From positions 6,149,849-6,213,848 of the forward strand of contig CM060958.1 in NCBI GenBank assembly GCA_030765055.1: DNA of 64,000 bases, written 5' to 3'. Position 1 is the stretch's first letter; the number at the start of each line of letters is the position of its first letter. This document shows positions 10,882-22,955 of the stretch, one piece after another. Under the pieces are notes generated by a model, which was given only the letters and a program-made list of their open reading frames with translations, made no database searches and was not told where the DNA came from. Origin of the DNA: Mantis religiosa (Eukaryota > Arthropoda > Insecta > Mantodea > Mantidae). The position numbers and the translations under genes were made by a program.

Positions 10882-11866
10882 CAGGGGCGGCCGGTGAGGC
10901 ATTGTATTGGCGGTGCCACAATAAATAAATAATGAATTGTTTAAATAATTAAATAAATAAGCAATAAATAAATAATAAATGAATGAATAAATAATAAATG
11001 AATGAATAAATAAATACAAAATAAATAAGGGTTGCTAAAATATTAATATGTGTACTAATTTCTAACGATTTACGTAATCTTATCCATAATCCATCTTAAA
11101 TGAAATGAAATGTGTAGTGTTTAACGCCCGCTTTTACTACATACGGCACCGCAGGCGGTGGCACTGATATATGAGATGAAGATGGAGCACTGGTGGAATG
11201 AGATGGCGGGGGAAACCGGAGATCCTGGAGAAAACCCACCCCAGCGCCGTGTTGTCCACCACAGATCCCACTTTGCGGTCGCCTGGGATCGAACCCGGGC
11301 CGCCTTGGTGAGAGCCAAGCGGTCTAACCACTGAGCCACGGCGCGGCTTAATTCATTTTATTTTATAATATACTGTACCAAACAGAACGTACAGGGAAAC
11401 TGAAATAGATATTTATTTCATCCGTACTCTTGTTACGCACAAGTGTGACGAGTACAGTAACAGTTTGATAATACAGTTCTTGGACAATGTGATACCAAGC
11501 GTTTGTGTACGATTTCGCGACAGACCGTTATCTTAAGTCCCGTGCTTTACTGCACTCTAGCGGATAAAGCGTAAGTTATGAGCCAGAGAAATCTCGGCAC
11601 TACCTTCTCCCATAAGAAGCCGCGTATAAGCAGACATCCTAGACTTAACACGGGCGCTTATGAGCGTAGACGGTGTCGTTATGGAACTGGCACCAAACCA
11701 AGGAAAACAAACAGGTCAGAGCGCTTGCGTTTAATGCGCCTGTTCACTCGAGGGAGCAGATACTCAGCAACAACCTTTTTTGCGCAATTCCTAATCACTT
11801 CTCTTTCTTTTGTTTTCATACAGATGGTGCCATGGCACTGCGGCACTACCTCAGAAGCCGCCCCTG
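10882..11866. mobile_element. non-autonomous hAT element, 985 bp
   Basis: Both ends carry an imperfect inverted repeat beginning CAGGGGCGGC (left CAGGGGCGGCCGG, right CAGGGGCGGCTTC on the reverse strand). The insertion is flanked by a perfect 8-bp duplication CTAGCAAC (10874-10881 and 11867-11874), the hallmark length for hAT transposons. No transposase coding is visible, so it must rely on an outside enzyme. It lies inside the solo LTR and itself contains a tRNA-Glu-derived SINE. A run of AATAAATAA-type simple sequence sits at 10920-11030. Confidence 0.85.
11095..11346 (-). repeat. tRNA-Glu-derived SINE
   Basis: Read on the minus strand from 11346, the head contains TGGCTCAGTGG (a perfect A box) and GGGTTCGATCCC (a perfect B box). 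Between them is an anticodon-arm-like CTTGGCTCTCACCAAG with CTC at the anticodon position, strongly resembling tRNA-Glu. A body of about 170 bp follows, ending in ATTTC repeats near 11115-11095. This is the layout of a Pol III-transcribed SINE moved by LINE machinery. Its family differs from that of the other SINEs here. It is not called a functional tRNA because of the missing loop base and the SINE body. Confidence 0.8.
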
Positions 11867-11992
11867 CTAGCAACTGACGCCACTCTAACACTTTGCAGTA
11901 TTTTATATCTCCAGTCGTGGTTCTAGAACGCAGTCGAGCTGCCGAGAGAGATCGCGACGCAGCTAAAGAAAGATGGAACTATAAAGGCATTG

Positions 11993-12235
11993 CCCGCCTC
12001 GGTATAGTGGTGGTAGCGAGTCTGCCTCACGTTCAAGAGGTCCCGAGTTCGAATCTCGGTCAGGGTGAGTTACCTGGATAAGGGGTTTTCCGGGGTTTTC
12101 CCTTATCCTGAAAGACAAATGTCGGGTAACTCTAAGCTCTGTGGACCCTGGGCTCATTTGAGCATGATTTCACCCATTTCATTCATCGTCCGATGTGACT
12201 TAACGTTGGAGGACTAAATTACAACAACATATCCG
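11993..12235 (+). repeat. tRNA-derived SINE, family 1
   Basis: The head reads CCCGCCTCGGTATAGTGG with a B box GAGTTCGAATCTCGG. The shared body contains TTATCCTGAAAGACAAATG and CATTCATCGTCCGATGTGAC, ending in an A-rich tail. Related copies occur at 14.1, 36.8 and 62.2 kb. Near-identical GGCATTG and GGCATCG flanks look like a short target duplication. The copy sits inside the solo LTR, so it inserted after that LTR. Confidence 0.85.
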
Positions 12236-12337
12236 GGCATCGCTCTCTTTCTCTCTCTCTCTCTGTTTTCTCTCTCTCTGCAAGCGTCCAGCTCTGCGCC
12301 CAGGCGCCGGCTGCGGCACAACAATGCCTCGGTGACA

Positions 12338-13436
12338 ATATCAATTCGGGCATCATGTTAATTTCTACATTATCAGAAGAAACTAATTGATTGTCCTATC
12401 ACATTTTAAATACTATGTGCGTCCTATGCATAAAATAATTAATGATAATTAGTAGTTTCAAAGATTCTATACCGGAGAGAAGTGTTTTAGAGATGTTCCC
12501 ACTTGAAGTGATGAAGCGATGTTCCGGTTGCCGTCGCGGAATTCAAGTGAGTTCAAGCCACTAAGGAGATGAAGATTTGTCGGTACTTGAATAAAACTGA
12601 TTGATTAACAGCATAACATTGATTGAAGCTGATATTACATACATGGACATATTAGGTAAACATGGCCAACTGTAATTCAACTTAAGGTAATAACCAAGCA
12701 GGCCATATAGATGATGCAACAAATGCTTATTTTTATTGAAATCAGAATTAAGTATTGCGGTGGCTTAGCAACAAATACACAAAAAAGAACCAATGATTTT
12801 ATTCTTAAATTTTTTCTTCTGGCTTTAACTCTGGAAGAGGGTAGACGTGTTTTCGTTAAAAGACTTCTTGTAACTACGAGAAGTTATTGAGGTTCATCAT
12901 TTATGAACGTTTAGTAAGCGTCTAAAATATACATCGAAGACGCGACGTTACGATAAATAATTTAAGCAAAAAAACCGTTGCATCATTTATAAATAAAAGG
13001 AGAAAATTAATATATAGTAAAGGGCTATATACATCAGTGGAAAAAGTCGCATGTAAAGAAAAAAATGATGTCGAGAAATATAATTCCAAGTAAAATAAAA
13101 CAGTATTAATTATTTTATTCCATAGTTGCCCAAAAGTGAAATCCCTTTTGTATCGATACCACGCCTGAGAAGTTTCACATCTCATCGCTCGCCGCAGCTG
13201 CCGGAGAGAGGATTTATAGAAATCTTCGAGAACTTCATCTTCACGGTTTTTAGACGAAAGGTTCCTCACTTCTACATCAAGGTAAGGTTTGGCTTGTACA
13301 TGCGTCGCCACACAGAGGGAGCGCGAAATTTTTTACGCGTGTGGGGCGTAGACCTCACGAAGGGGCGAATCCAACTTCAGATACGTCACCGCATCGTCAC
13401 CGATAGGATAGATAGCGGTCTGTATGTAACGAAAAG
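12338..13436. other. non-coding, no confident feature
   Basis: Mostly AT-rich. A more GC-rich stretch at 13140-13420 reads open on the plus strand but shows no recognisable domain and runs straight into a microsatellite, so I do not call it a gene. Confidence 0.5.
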
Positions 13437-14560
<1,124 letters not shown>

Positions 14561-15613
14561 TGCCATCTCTGTCACGTATTCACAAAGAGTCCGCGTGTAT
14601 TTAAAATGAAATCAGAATTTCCTATCTGTTCCTACTCTGAAAAAAGGAGGAATTATAACTCAAACACATCTGGTACACTTTTCGTTTTGTTTACATCGCC
14701 ACATAAACGAAGGACGGCGCCAGTATGATATGTACAATAGTAGAAGATTTAACTGAGTAGGCCACGTGAAAGCAACACATCAAATTTTTGCACGCTTCTT
14801 TGGAGTTTGCACTTCAGTTTTCACTTGTCTTTATATTAAGGTGACAGGAAAATTGTAGGATAGTTGAAATGTGCTTTATGTCGGGGTATGGCCCATAAAC
14901 ATTAAGTAATGATGAAGGCTCACGCTTTTATATCGCCAGGGGTATGAAAATGGTTTGTGTCACGCGAGGTGTTATTAGAAGGTGCCAAGCGGAAAGAGGA
15001 AAGTACACATAATTGTAATGGATAACATACGTTTTAAAGGTGTGATAAATAAGAGCAGGAAGTAGAAATAGAAAGCCTCAGCATGCAACGCCAGCATTTA
15101 AAAAACGTAATGTGTGGCCATCACGTCTTTTGTCAACTTTAAAATGGCATTTCTCTAGACTACAAATCAAGCTCATGATAGTTAAATGAATTAGCACTTA
15201 ACGTGTCATTCACGCTATTTTAGGAAGCACGTTATATTTAACAGTTTCAGGGAAAACGCTACTAGCGAGTTAAAACGTTAGAAGCCGGAGGCATTAACGC
15301 AACCACGCTAATCCCTTACTAAATTTTATCCGTTACCTAAGAGACACTGGATTTTCATTATGGAGTGTAAAAATATTAAAAATTGCTTTAAAAGATTTAG
15401 AATCGATGTTTTTACTATGTGTAAGATGATATACGAGGCTTTGAGTAGCAAAGTATCGTAACTATGGTGATGCAGAGATAACAAATGATAAACTGTATGT
15501 CAAAATGAGTGATTCAAGTGACGAAAGTTTTATACCTCAAGAAACTGGAGAAAAAACTGGAATTTCTAATCTTAATTTGCAGCCACAAAAGTCATCTGCA
15601 TTTTAAGACAAAG
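14561..15613. other. non-coding, no feature seen
   Basis: AT-rich sequence without recognisable features. Confidence 0.5.
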
Positions 15614-15853
15614 AATATTTATGGAAATTAATTGTTATTTCACACTGGCCGTGTGTAGGCTAAAGTATGGAAAGCTAGAGTCAGACTAAAAAATTCAATG
15701 CCATAGCCGGGATATGAACCACGGATGTTCTGGTCTCCTTCCAGCCGCTCTAACCATTGAGCTACTATGGCCAACGTGCCGATATGACTCTACCTTTCCC
15801 TAATTTAGCCTACACACGGCTAGTGTGAAAGAACAAATAATTTCCATTAATTG
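15614..15853. mobile_element. inverted-repeat element with tRNA-like core
   Basis: The two ends are inverted repeats of about 42-50 bp: GGAAATTAATTGTTATTTC and GGCCGTGTGTAGGCTAAA at 15623-15664, and their reverse complement with a few changes at 15804-15853. The middle, on the minus strand, holds a 72-nt tRNA-like sequence. No transposase is present. The combination looks like a MITE that captured a Pol III unit, or a SINE derivative with foldback ends. A decayed relative lies at 57.45-57.58 kb. Confidence 0.7.
15700..15771 (-). pseudogene. tRNA-like sequence, 72 nt, degenerate
   Basis: Read from 15771 down it folds as a tRNA: a perfect 7-bp acceptor stem GCCATAG/CTATGGC, a 4-bp D stem GCTC/GAGC, 4 of 5 pairs in the anticodon stem (GCTGG/CCAGA) and a T arm with only 3 of 5 pairs. 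The A box TAGCTCAATGG is perfect and the B box GGTTCATATCC is near consensus. The anticodon loop AAGGAGA lacks the universal U33. A TTTTTT terminator lies about 8 nt past the 3' end. I infer a Pol III-competent tRNA-derived unit, not a working tRNA. Confidence 0.6.
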
Positions 15854-16325
15854 TACCTAATAGTGGTCCGAACTATAAAGCCCGGGCCTTAAAGTACTTA
15901 CAGCATAGTAAGTATATAAAACTAACTGACCTATCTAGAAGGTTGTGGGTTAGATGAAATATCCCGACTGTTCCAGACATCAGGGGGAGGGGAAAGAGGC
16001 GGCCAGCGACCAGTGACATTTTCCTAACCATCCCCTCAGTTAGTGACAAGAGATAAATGGGTAGGCGTGGGCTAAATGCCTCCTGTCCCCCACTCAGCCA
16101 TTAGTTGATCGTGCCTTCCAATGATTGGGTGACAATATCTTTAAATATTCAGGACTGTCTAAAAATAGCATATGACGCACAGGTTAAAATGATTTTATTT
16201 GTTCGTAGGTCTCGGCCTGCGGCCTGTTCCGGAATCACGCTGACAACACCTTCCTTTTAACCCTTTCATAAGTAGCTCTCTTTAACGTTATTTATTTTTT
16301 ACTTTCCCTGTAAGTAAACGAAATA
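15854..16325. other. non-coding, no feature seen
   Basis: A moderately GC-rich patch at 15960-16110 is of unknown nature; the rest is AT-rich. Confidence 0.45.
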
Positions 16326-16994
16326 CAAGGGCGTCCAGAAAGTAAGTTCTGTTTCAATTTGTCTCCGCTGCAGCGCTGCGATCGCAGTTCCGCACATATG
16401 TGGTAGACGCTCTGTATCAAGGAGAGGAAACGTACGCCATTGTGAGATCCCTGTCAGCCACGTACGCTTTGTTGTGCTTGTTTACAATGTCGGTGTTGAT
16501 TGAGAACCCCGCCGCTTGTGAAATCAGATCTGTAATTCCTTTTCTGAATACTAGGAAAGTGAAACCAATTGAAATTTATCGGCAAATTTGCGATTTCAAA
16601 AGGTGTTGTGTTTCTTCACGACAACGCACGACCACACACTGCAAATGCGACGAAAAACATCCTACAGGGATTTGGCTGGGACGTGTTTGACCACCCCCCG
16701 TACAGTCCTGACCTCGCTCCTAGCGATTTTCATCTGTTTTTGCATCTCAAATCTTTCTTTGGCGGTCAACACTTCAACAATGACGAGGAGCTGAAAGAAA
16801 ATGTTTCCAACTGGTTGAAGACACAGGCGGTAAACTTCTGTGTGCCTCGATATGACAAATGTCTGCAAAATTTCGGCAGTTATGTAGAAAAGTAGTTTAA
16901 GAGTTGTAGAATTTTATACAATAAATAATTTTTCTGTATCTGTACACAATTTAATTTTATTACCAAACAGATGTTACTTTGATGACGTACCTCG
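16326..16994 (+). mobile_element. mariner family C, internally deleted, 669 bp
   Basis: Left end CAAGGGCGTCCAGAAAGTAA and right end (reverse strand) CGAGGTACGTCATCAAAGTA, each next to TA, match the copy at 48.7 kb. At 669 bp it is about half the normal mariner length. The middle of the transposase gene, including the first catalytic Asp, is missing. It can only have moved with enzyme from an intact relative. Confidence 0.9.
16487..16895 (+). pseudogene. mariner C transposase, central deletion
   Basis: It starts MSVLIENPAACEIRSV with the beginning of the first helix-turn-helix domain. It then jumps, with a frame change near 16575-16590, to the second and third catalytic residues: FLHDNARPHTA and HPPYSPDLAPSDFHLF, with exactly 34 residues between the two Asp, hence DD34D. 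The end DKCLQNFGSYVEK is the standard mariner C-terminus with its stop at 16895. The DETW region is lost in the deletion. Confidence 0.85.
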
Positions 16995-17907
16995 TACTAT
17001 GTTCCACCCAGAGACTAGACAGTGAGATTTCACCAGAACCAGTGAATTATCTCCATAAAGATGTAATATCATTTTCCAAAAGAGCGGGCGGATAAGTGTA
17101 CAAGACTTAAAATTTTAGACTGAATAAATACGATATATTACATTTGAGTAAGGCTTTTATTGCAAATTTACCATTACTTGGCACATTTTTATTATGACCC
17201 AATTTACTTTAATTAAAATCCTGAGGTTTTATCTTATTTTCAGGGCAAACAAAATGATTAACTTAAATTTTGTGTAAAATCCGTAACGTTCTCTACATTC
17301 TGAATGAATTTAATGCAAATTTATATAACAGAGACATGGATATAGGCAAAAACTTACTTAAAAACGTGTGGAGCTTATTAAAGTAGAGAATTTGTGTCAA
17401 ATATTTGTCTTTCGAATGCTCGCGTTTTTTGATCCATTTCCCGTCTATACTGCCTGGTAAGAAATTGAATGTCTCGTATTCAGTGCTGGTAACCTTAGCT
17501 GTTAATTTTCCCTGCCTTACTGCAGATATATTCATAAAATAGTCTAAATTTCCATATGTTTGACATTGTAGATGTGAAATGTTATTATTTGATAGTTAAA
17601 TTTTAACTGAATCTTTTGATATGTTAATATTTACTTACGACTTAATTCATGCAGCAACTAGGAGCAACAAACCTGTATTTCTTCAAGATTAACAATCGGG
17701 CATAAATCTTTACTTGATCACCAATGTTATAATTGTTGAGCTTGCTGCTAGAACTGCCATGTTCATCACCTTTTAGTAAATGATTAGTTTTATTGACGTT
17801 TCAGTATTCTATTATTTGCTTACATGATAAACATTATGCAGTACATGTACCGTAATTTCAAGGAATATCTCGTATTTTCAAATTCTGCTTCGTTTTCTAA
17901 TAATATA
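16995..17907. other. non-coding, no feature seen
   Basis: AT-rich sequence without recognisable features. Confidence 0.5.
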
Positions 17908-18632
17908 CAAGGGTGGTCTAAAAAGTTTCCCACCTCAGCATGAAGATGGCAGCACTCGTAAATAAAAGCTAGTGAACTTCCTTGTCCATCTGTTGATAGT
18001 TACTCACCAAAGTTAGAGCCATTTTGGACGCTCAGTTGTGTTACAGTTGTTTGAGTGAGTTGATGTGAGTGATTTTATGAAAATGGGCAAAACAGAGTAT
18101 CGAGCTGTCGTTAAATATTTGTTTTTGAAAGGCAATACGCCTACGCAAATCAAAGATGAGTTGGATTCTGTACATGGGAACTCTGCACCATCATTTATCA
18201 CAGGGAAATTTTGGGCAGCTGAATTTAAACGTGGCCGTAAGAGCCTGGGAGACGATGAACGTTCGGGAAACTGCAGCTACTGACGAAAGCATCGCCAAGG
18301 ATCACCAGAGGTGCTAGACGACCGCTGAATTAAAGTGAGAGAGATAGCAGAGGTTATGAACATGTCAAAAGAACGTGTTTGTCACATATTAAATCAACAT
18401 TTAGACATGAGAAAGCTGTCCGCGCGTTGGGTAACACGTTTGCTCACGTTAGACAAAAAACGTGTTCGAATGCATATTTCGAACGCGCTGTTGGCGCAGT
18501 TTAGGCGCAATAAATACGAGTTCTGGCATCGATCAATTACTGTAAATGAAAAGTGGATACACCATACTTGGATACTTGACTCACCAGATCTAGCCCCAAG
18601 CTGAAAATTGCGCTCGGAGGACAGAGATATTC
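17908..18632 (+). mobile_element. mariner family B, 3'-truncated and internally deleted
   Basis: The left end CAAGGGTGGTCTAAAAAG next to TA opens a 5' region closely similar to the 9 kb copy. The element ends without a matching right repeat at about 18632, within GGACAGAGATATTCG, so it is truncated. It carries the first half of the transposase and a short piece around the third Asp. Confidence 0.85.
18065..18632 (+). pseudogene. mariner B transposase, N-terminal half plus deletion junction
   Basis: The first domain is MKMGKTEYRAVVKYLFLKGN to LGDDERSG (18077-18270), followed by a frame break. The second domain has MSKERVCHILNQHLDMRKL and LLAQFRRNKYEFWHR (18359-18530). The catalytic DETW reads NEKWIHH, so the first Asp codon is changed. 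It then joins directly to LDSPDLAPS, deleting the region with the second Asp. The same shortened LDSPDL form occurs in the 9 kb copy. Confidence 0.8.
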
Positions 18633-18930
18633 GCCCAATCCCTCAGTCTTTACGATTCCTAATTTCCTTCGCAAGAATCGACACAAAGTATGAATTTATT
18701 CCTCCATGCTTCCGATTAACAACTGAAGGTGTTTTCACATGCTGCATGTAATTAAGTACTATAGCGTAATTGTAAGCTAATTGTTAGTGTACATTCCCTA
18801 AAGTTCCTCTTTAATTGGACTGTTAACGTGCTGAAAATAGTACTACAGCGCAGTAATAAAATATCAAGTCATACCAACTTAAAGGTCGCTTTTAAACAAA
18901 GTTGTAAAACAGGAAATTTAAACATTCATA
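18633..18930. other. non-coding, no feature seen
   Basis: AT-rich; nothing recognised. Confidence 0.5.
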
Positions 18931-19107
<177 letters not shown>

Positions 19108-20172
19108 TTAATCGTAAGCTATGTTTCTTCTCATAGTGTTGTCGAGAGATCGATTCAATGTTCTTCGAATTGAAATTTCCACCCATATTTTCACCCATAT
19201 TTTCAGCCACAAGCTTGTTGTTTAGAAAGTAAACCCTGTGATCTACGTCTATTTATATTACAATTATTTATTTTATTTAATATCACTGGGAGGGCCTCTT
19301 CAACAATACGGACCTCTCATGTAGATAACTATTTAGAACAGGATAAAATATATGAACTGTATAATGTGGATACTCAATTTTAATGAAGCATTGCAACACG
19401 AGCATCAGTGTAAAGTTCCGATAGCCACCATTAGGGGCAGTGGTATTTCCCCTTGATGATGGGGCACATAAAAAGGGGCTGGTATCGTGTTGTAAACCGG
19501 GGGCAGTACAAGTCTCCATCCATTCCGTCGTATTTTACCGAATTGTTTATATACAGTGGAGCCAATTTGTGGTTTAGGGGATGTCTTGTTACCCCAGGAA
19601 AAGCAAAAACAAGAGACGGAGCAGAAACTAACCGCACAAGCCGACACCCCCTCTAGGCCATCCATTCCTTGGCCTTTTACTGCCCTCTCCAGCTTCACAA
19701 TGTACTGAGGTCTACTGATACGCAATAACTTCTCTCCTCGGGTTTCGCCTGATTTACCGTTATTTTGTAACGGTTCCGAGTTGCATGTTGCCTACTATCT
19801 ATCCCTTTTTAACCTAGTTGTTTCACGAGTAAGGCCTGTATAGTTACTGCAAATATTTAGGAAATATTCAAATGGTATACCTACCACTTGAAACAAATGA
19901 TGCACTTTGTCTGGTGGAAGATAGAGATTTTTCATTAACGAGGATTTTGCCACTTTCCCTACAGTCTGCAAGTACAGAATTCTTCATAAAAAACTAACTG
20001 AGCACAGAGCGTTTCGTGTTTCTCGTGACCTTGCTGGATTCGCCCACTATCGGCTGTCGTTGTGCGCAGGGGCTAGTGCTGTGCTCTCCACTCGGTAATA
20101 TTGTACCGGCCAATATCATGAACAGGCGCTTGACTCTAGATCAACACAGTGTCGTGTATAAAAGTTATTATA
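19108..20172. other. non-coding, no confident feature
   Basis: A segment at 19415-19780 is less AT-rich and open for about 100 codons on the minus strand, but I recognise no domain. A TATAAAAG motif at 20157-20164, with a GC-richer stretch before it, could be a promoter or a decayed LTR edge into which mariner D inserted. Confidence 0.4.
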
Positions 20173-21456
20173 CCAGGGTGGGTAAAAAAATGCCTCCTAT
20201 CCCCCCCCTTAAATAAGTAAGTTATGTGAAAACTTCAAATTTGGCGCAATTTCTCAAACCTTCTCTAATCCCCTGCAGTAGTAACTTCCTAAGTAAACAG
20301 GTGGCAGCACTGCATCCTCTTGAAAATGGCTGACATCGACATTCGTATTAGACAGCGTTCTGTGATTGAATTTTTGACAGCGGAAGGTGAAACACCAATT
20401 CGCATTCACGAAAGGCTAAAAAAATATGTATGGTGATGCAACGGTGGATTTCAGCTCTGTTAGACGATGGGTTCGTCGCTGTAACGAAGCTGAAGGGCAA
20501 ACACCATTGGCAGATGAAAAGCGAAGCGGCAGTGACTCCATGCAACATTCAGTGAGTCGATGACATTATTCGTAGTGATCGCTGGGTAACAACAGGTGAA
20601 TTGTGTCGCATTACCTCCCTCAGTAAAGGCAGTGTGATGACGATTATTCAACAACTGGGTTCCTCAAAAGTTTGTTTACGTCGGGTACCAATAATGTTAA
20701 CCGCCCAAAACAAAGAAACAAGGAAAACAAAAGCCTCCGAGCACTTGCAGCGCTTCAATTATGAGGGAGAGGAGTTTCTGGAAAAATTGTTACTGGAGAC
20801 GAAACGTGGGTTCATGTTTTCGAATCTGAATCAAAGAGGCAGTCAATGGAATGGCATCACACAACGTCACCGAAGAGAAAGGAATTCAAAACTCAGCGGT
20901 CGGCAGGGAAAGTTATGGCGACAGTGTTTTGGGATACATAGGGTGTGCTTATGATTGATTTTTGGGAGCAGGGATGCACAATAAATTCTGTCCAATACGT
21001 CGGAGCTATTAAAAAAGCTGAAAGCACGTCTTCGCCTAGTTTGCCCAACAAAAACTATGGCGGATGTTCTTCTTTTGCATGACAATGCAAGACCACACAC
21101 CAGCCGTTACACCACTGCAGAAATTGAGAAATTGGGATGGCAAGTCTTACCTGACCTGGCACCATCAGACTTCCATCTGTTCGGGCCACTAAAGGAAGCT
21201 CATCGTGGGATTCATTTTGAAGATGAGGAGGCTGTGAAAACGTCCGTGCGTCAATGGCTTAGGAAGCAAGACCGTGTGATTTACCACACTGGAATACACG
21301 CCCTGGTTAAAAGGTGGACCAAAACTGTGGAGATTATATTGAATAGTGACAAATTAATCGTCAATGTTGTAGTTTTGAAGCTATGTCAATTGGATTCAAT
21401 TTTCTTGGCAATTAAAAGGGGAAAAATAGGAGGCATTACTTTTTGACACACCCTCG
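20173..21456 (+). mobile_element. mariner family D, near full length, 1284 bp
   Basis: Left end CCAGGGTGGGTAAAAAAATG and right end (reverse strand) CGAGGGTGTGTCAAAAAGTA are imperfect inverted repeats. A TA precedes the left end; the right side reads TG. Length is normal for mariner, and almost the entire transposase gene is present but disabled. Confidence 0.9.
20326..21350 (+). pseudogene. mariner D transposase, frameshifted
   Basis: It starts MADIDIRIRQRSVIEFLTAE and breaks at an A-run near 20420 (KKYVW then stop). The next frame continues with MYGDATVDFSSVRRWVRRCN. Further stops and shifts lie at 20560-20600. Next come the second DNA-binding domain (LCRITSLSKGSVMTIIQQLG), the first catalytic Asp in shifted GDETWVHVFES, then LLHDNARPHTSRYTTAEIEK. 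The third Asp is in LPDLAPSDFHLFGPLKEAHR, where HPPYSP has been lost, so the DD34D spacing is destroyed. The C-terminus is HALVKRWTKTVE. Confidence 0.85.
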
Positions 21457-21589
21457 TGAATAGGAATTACCAAGCTGTGTTTGCACAGATTCATAAATTT
21501 TAAAGAAATTTTAAATATATGATTCTGTGGCAAACAAAAAATGAAAGTGTAAGAGTTCACTGTTAACAGAGGAAGAGTTAGACGACGTA
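21457..21589. other. short non-coding spacer
   Basis: AT-rich spacer between mariner D and the next transposase remnant; nothing recognised. Confidence 0.4.
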
Positions 21590-22030
21590 GGCGCATGCTT
21601 TGAACGTTCACCACCAAATCCATCCCAAAATTAGCACAACAGGTGGGAATTTCTGCACATAGAGCAATTAAATGATTAAACCTAAAGCCGTAAAGTGTAC
21701 AAGTGTTCCTGGTTTAAAGCAAGGTGAACGAGTATCACGAATGCATCAGTGTGAATGGTTTCTTGCAACAGTGAATGACGGTTTGATTGATCCAGAGCTT
21801 CTGTTCTTTTCCGATCAGATGTGGTTCCACCTCAGTGGTCTGTCAACACTCATAACAGTCGGTACTGGGCCGCTGAAAATCCACATCGCGTTCAAGAAAT
21901 CCCACATTATGACCGAAAATTTTGATCCCATTATACCATGTACTGACAAAAGAGGAGAAATCGTATGTTGGCTTCACTTCTGCTAGTGACCATAAGGCAG
22001 AAAAATTCATGAACAACATTAAGGAAGTGT
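21590..22030 (+). pseudogene. DUF4817/DDE-type transposase remnant
   Basis: Frame-broken translation gives SIPKLAQQVGISAHRAI, then a catalytic-domain stretch with LFRSD, NTHNSRYWAAENPHRVQEIP and HY. This order is that of the insect transposases that carry an N-terminal DUF4817 domain and a DDE_3 catalytic domain, distant Tc1/mariner relatives. The N-terminus and the last catalytic residue are missing. Several frame changes occur. The right side is cut off close to the Harbinger element that starts at 22042. Confidence 0.55.
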
Positions 22031-22202
22031 TTGACGATAGAGGGCCGTATTTATAGTCAAACTTGGTCCGGACTAACGGTGGACCATCGATTTTCTTATC
22101 CATATACCGGGATTAGGATAGTCCGGGGACTAAACACGTTGGTCCGGCACAAACTTTGGTCCGCCTCCGAGGGGTGGATTGAAGGCGGACTATCTTTGCA
22201 GC

Positions 22203-22440
22203 ATGGACGACAATGAAGTTATGAATGTAGCTGCAGCGCGTAGAATTCGTGTTATAAGATGACGGAGGAAAACTTATCCACCAAGAATAGAAATTATTGC
22301 GAATTACGACGTCCTAAACCTCAAAAGCAGAAACAGGTTTAGTAAAGCGAACGTCAGAAAGCTGATAGAAATGATTCGACCTAACCTGTACGTCAGGGAC
22401 GATAACCGAGGTCTGACCCTCAAATCCTAACAGCACTTCG
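22203..22440 (+). pseudogene. Harbinger transposase N-terminal fragment
   Basis: MDDNEVMNVAAARRIRVIR is followed by a TGA and then, in the same frame, RRKTYPPRIEIIANYDVLN and NRFSKANVRKLIEMIRPNLY. The segment ending in YVRDDNRGLTL matches the conserved start of insect PIF/Harbinger transposases (HARBI1-like), just before the DDE nuclease domain. A stop follows at LKS, and the coding sequence does not continue. The 55 kb copy has the same content but lacks the start codon. Confidence 0.7.
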
Positions 22441-22955
22441 GTATTATGTAAGAAGAGGATATCAAGACAACACTGCTGACCTGTACGTCAGGGACGATAA
22501 CCGAGGTCTGACACTCAAATCCTAACAGCACTTCGGTATTATGTAAGAGGAGGATATCAAGACAACAGTGCTGACCTGTACGTCAGGGACGATAACCGAG
22601 GTCTGACACTCAAATCCTAACAGCACTTCGGTATTATGTAAGAAGAGGATATCAAGACAACACTGCTGACCTGTACGTCAGGGACGATAACCGAGGTCTG
22701 ACACTCAAATCCTAACAGCACTTCGGTATTATGTAAGAAGAGGATATCAAGACAACACTGCTGACCTGTACGTCAGGGACGTTAACCGAGGTCTAACACT
22801 CAAATCCTAACAGCACTTCGGTATTATGTAAGAAGAGGATATCAAGACAACACTGCTGACCTGTACGTCAGGGACGATAACCGAGGTCTGACACTCAAAT
22901 CCTAACAGCACTTCGGTATTATGTAAGAGGAGGATATCAAGACAACACTGCTGAC
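22386..22955. repeat. 95-bp tandem repeat, six units
   Basis: CTGTACGTCAGGGACG recurs at 22386, 22481, 22576, 22671, 22766 and 22861, exactly 95 bp apart, with one to three differences between units. The 55 kb Harbinger copy has a single unit, so the expansion occurred in this copy. Each unit spans the end of the transposase fragment (LYVRDDNRGLTLKS) and following non-coding sequence. Confidence 0.97.

Larger units (their letters stand above)
10663..12337 (-). mobile_element. solo LTR carrying two nested insertions
   Basis: The outer ends TGTTACTTTGCGGGTTCG (left) and TGCCTCGGTGACA (right) match the 5.2 kb LTR in the same minus orientation. They are flanked by a perfect 4-bp duplication, ATAT at 10659-10662 and 12338-12341. 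The LTR sequence is interrupted by a hAT element (10882-11866) and a SINE (11993-12235). Removing both and the duplicated target bases leaves about 440 bp, close to the 445 bp of the 5.2 kb copy. On the minus strand a TATAAAAT box is at 11907-11900 and an AATAAAG signal near 10718. Confidence 0.8.

Noticed and set aside
19405..19725. 106-codon minus-strand open frame with Cys-rich stretch
   Set aside because: No recognisable domain, overlapping open frames on both strands, and no splice or promoter support.
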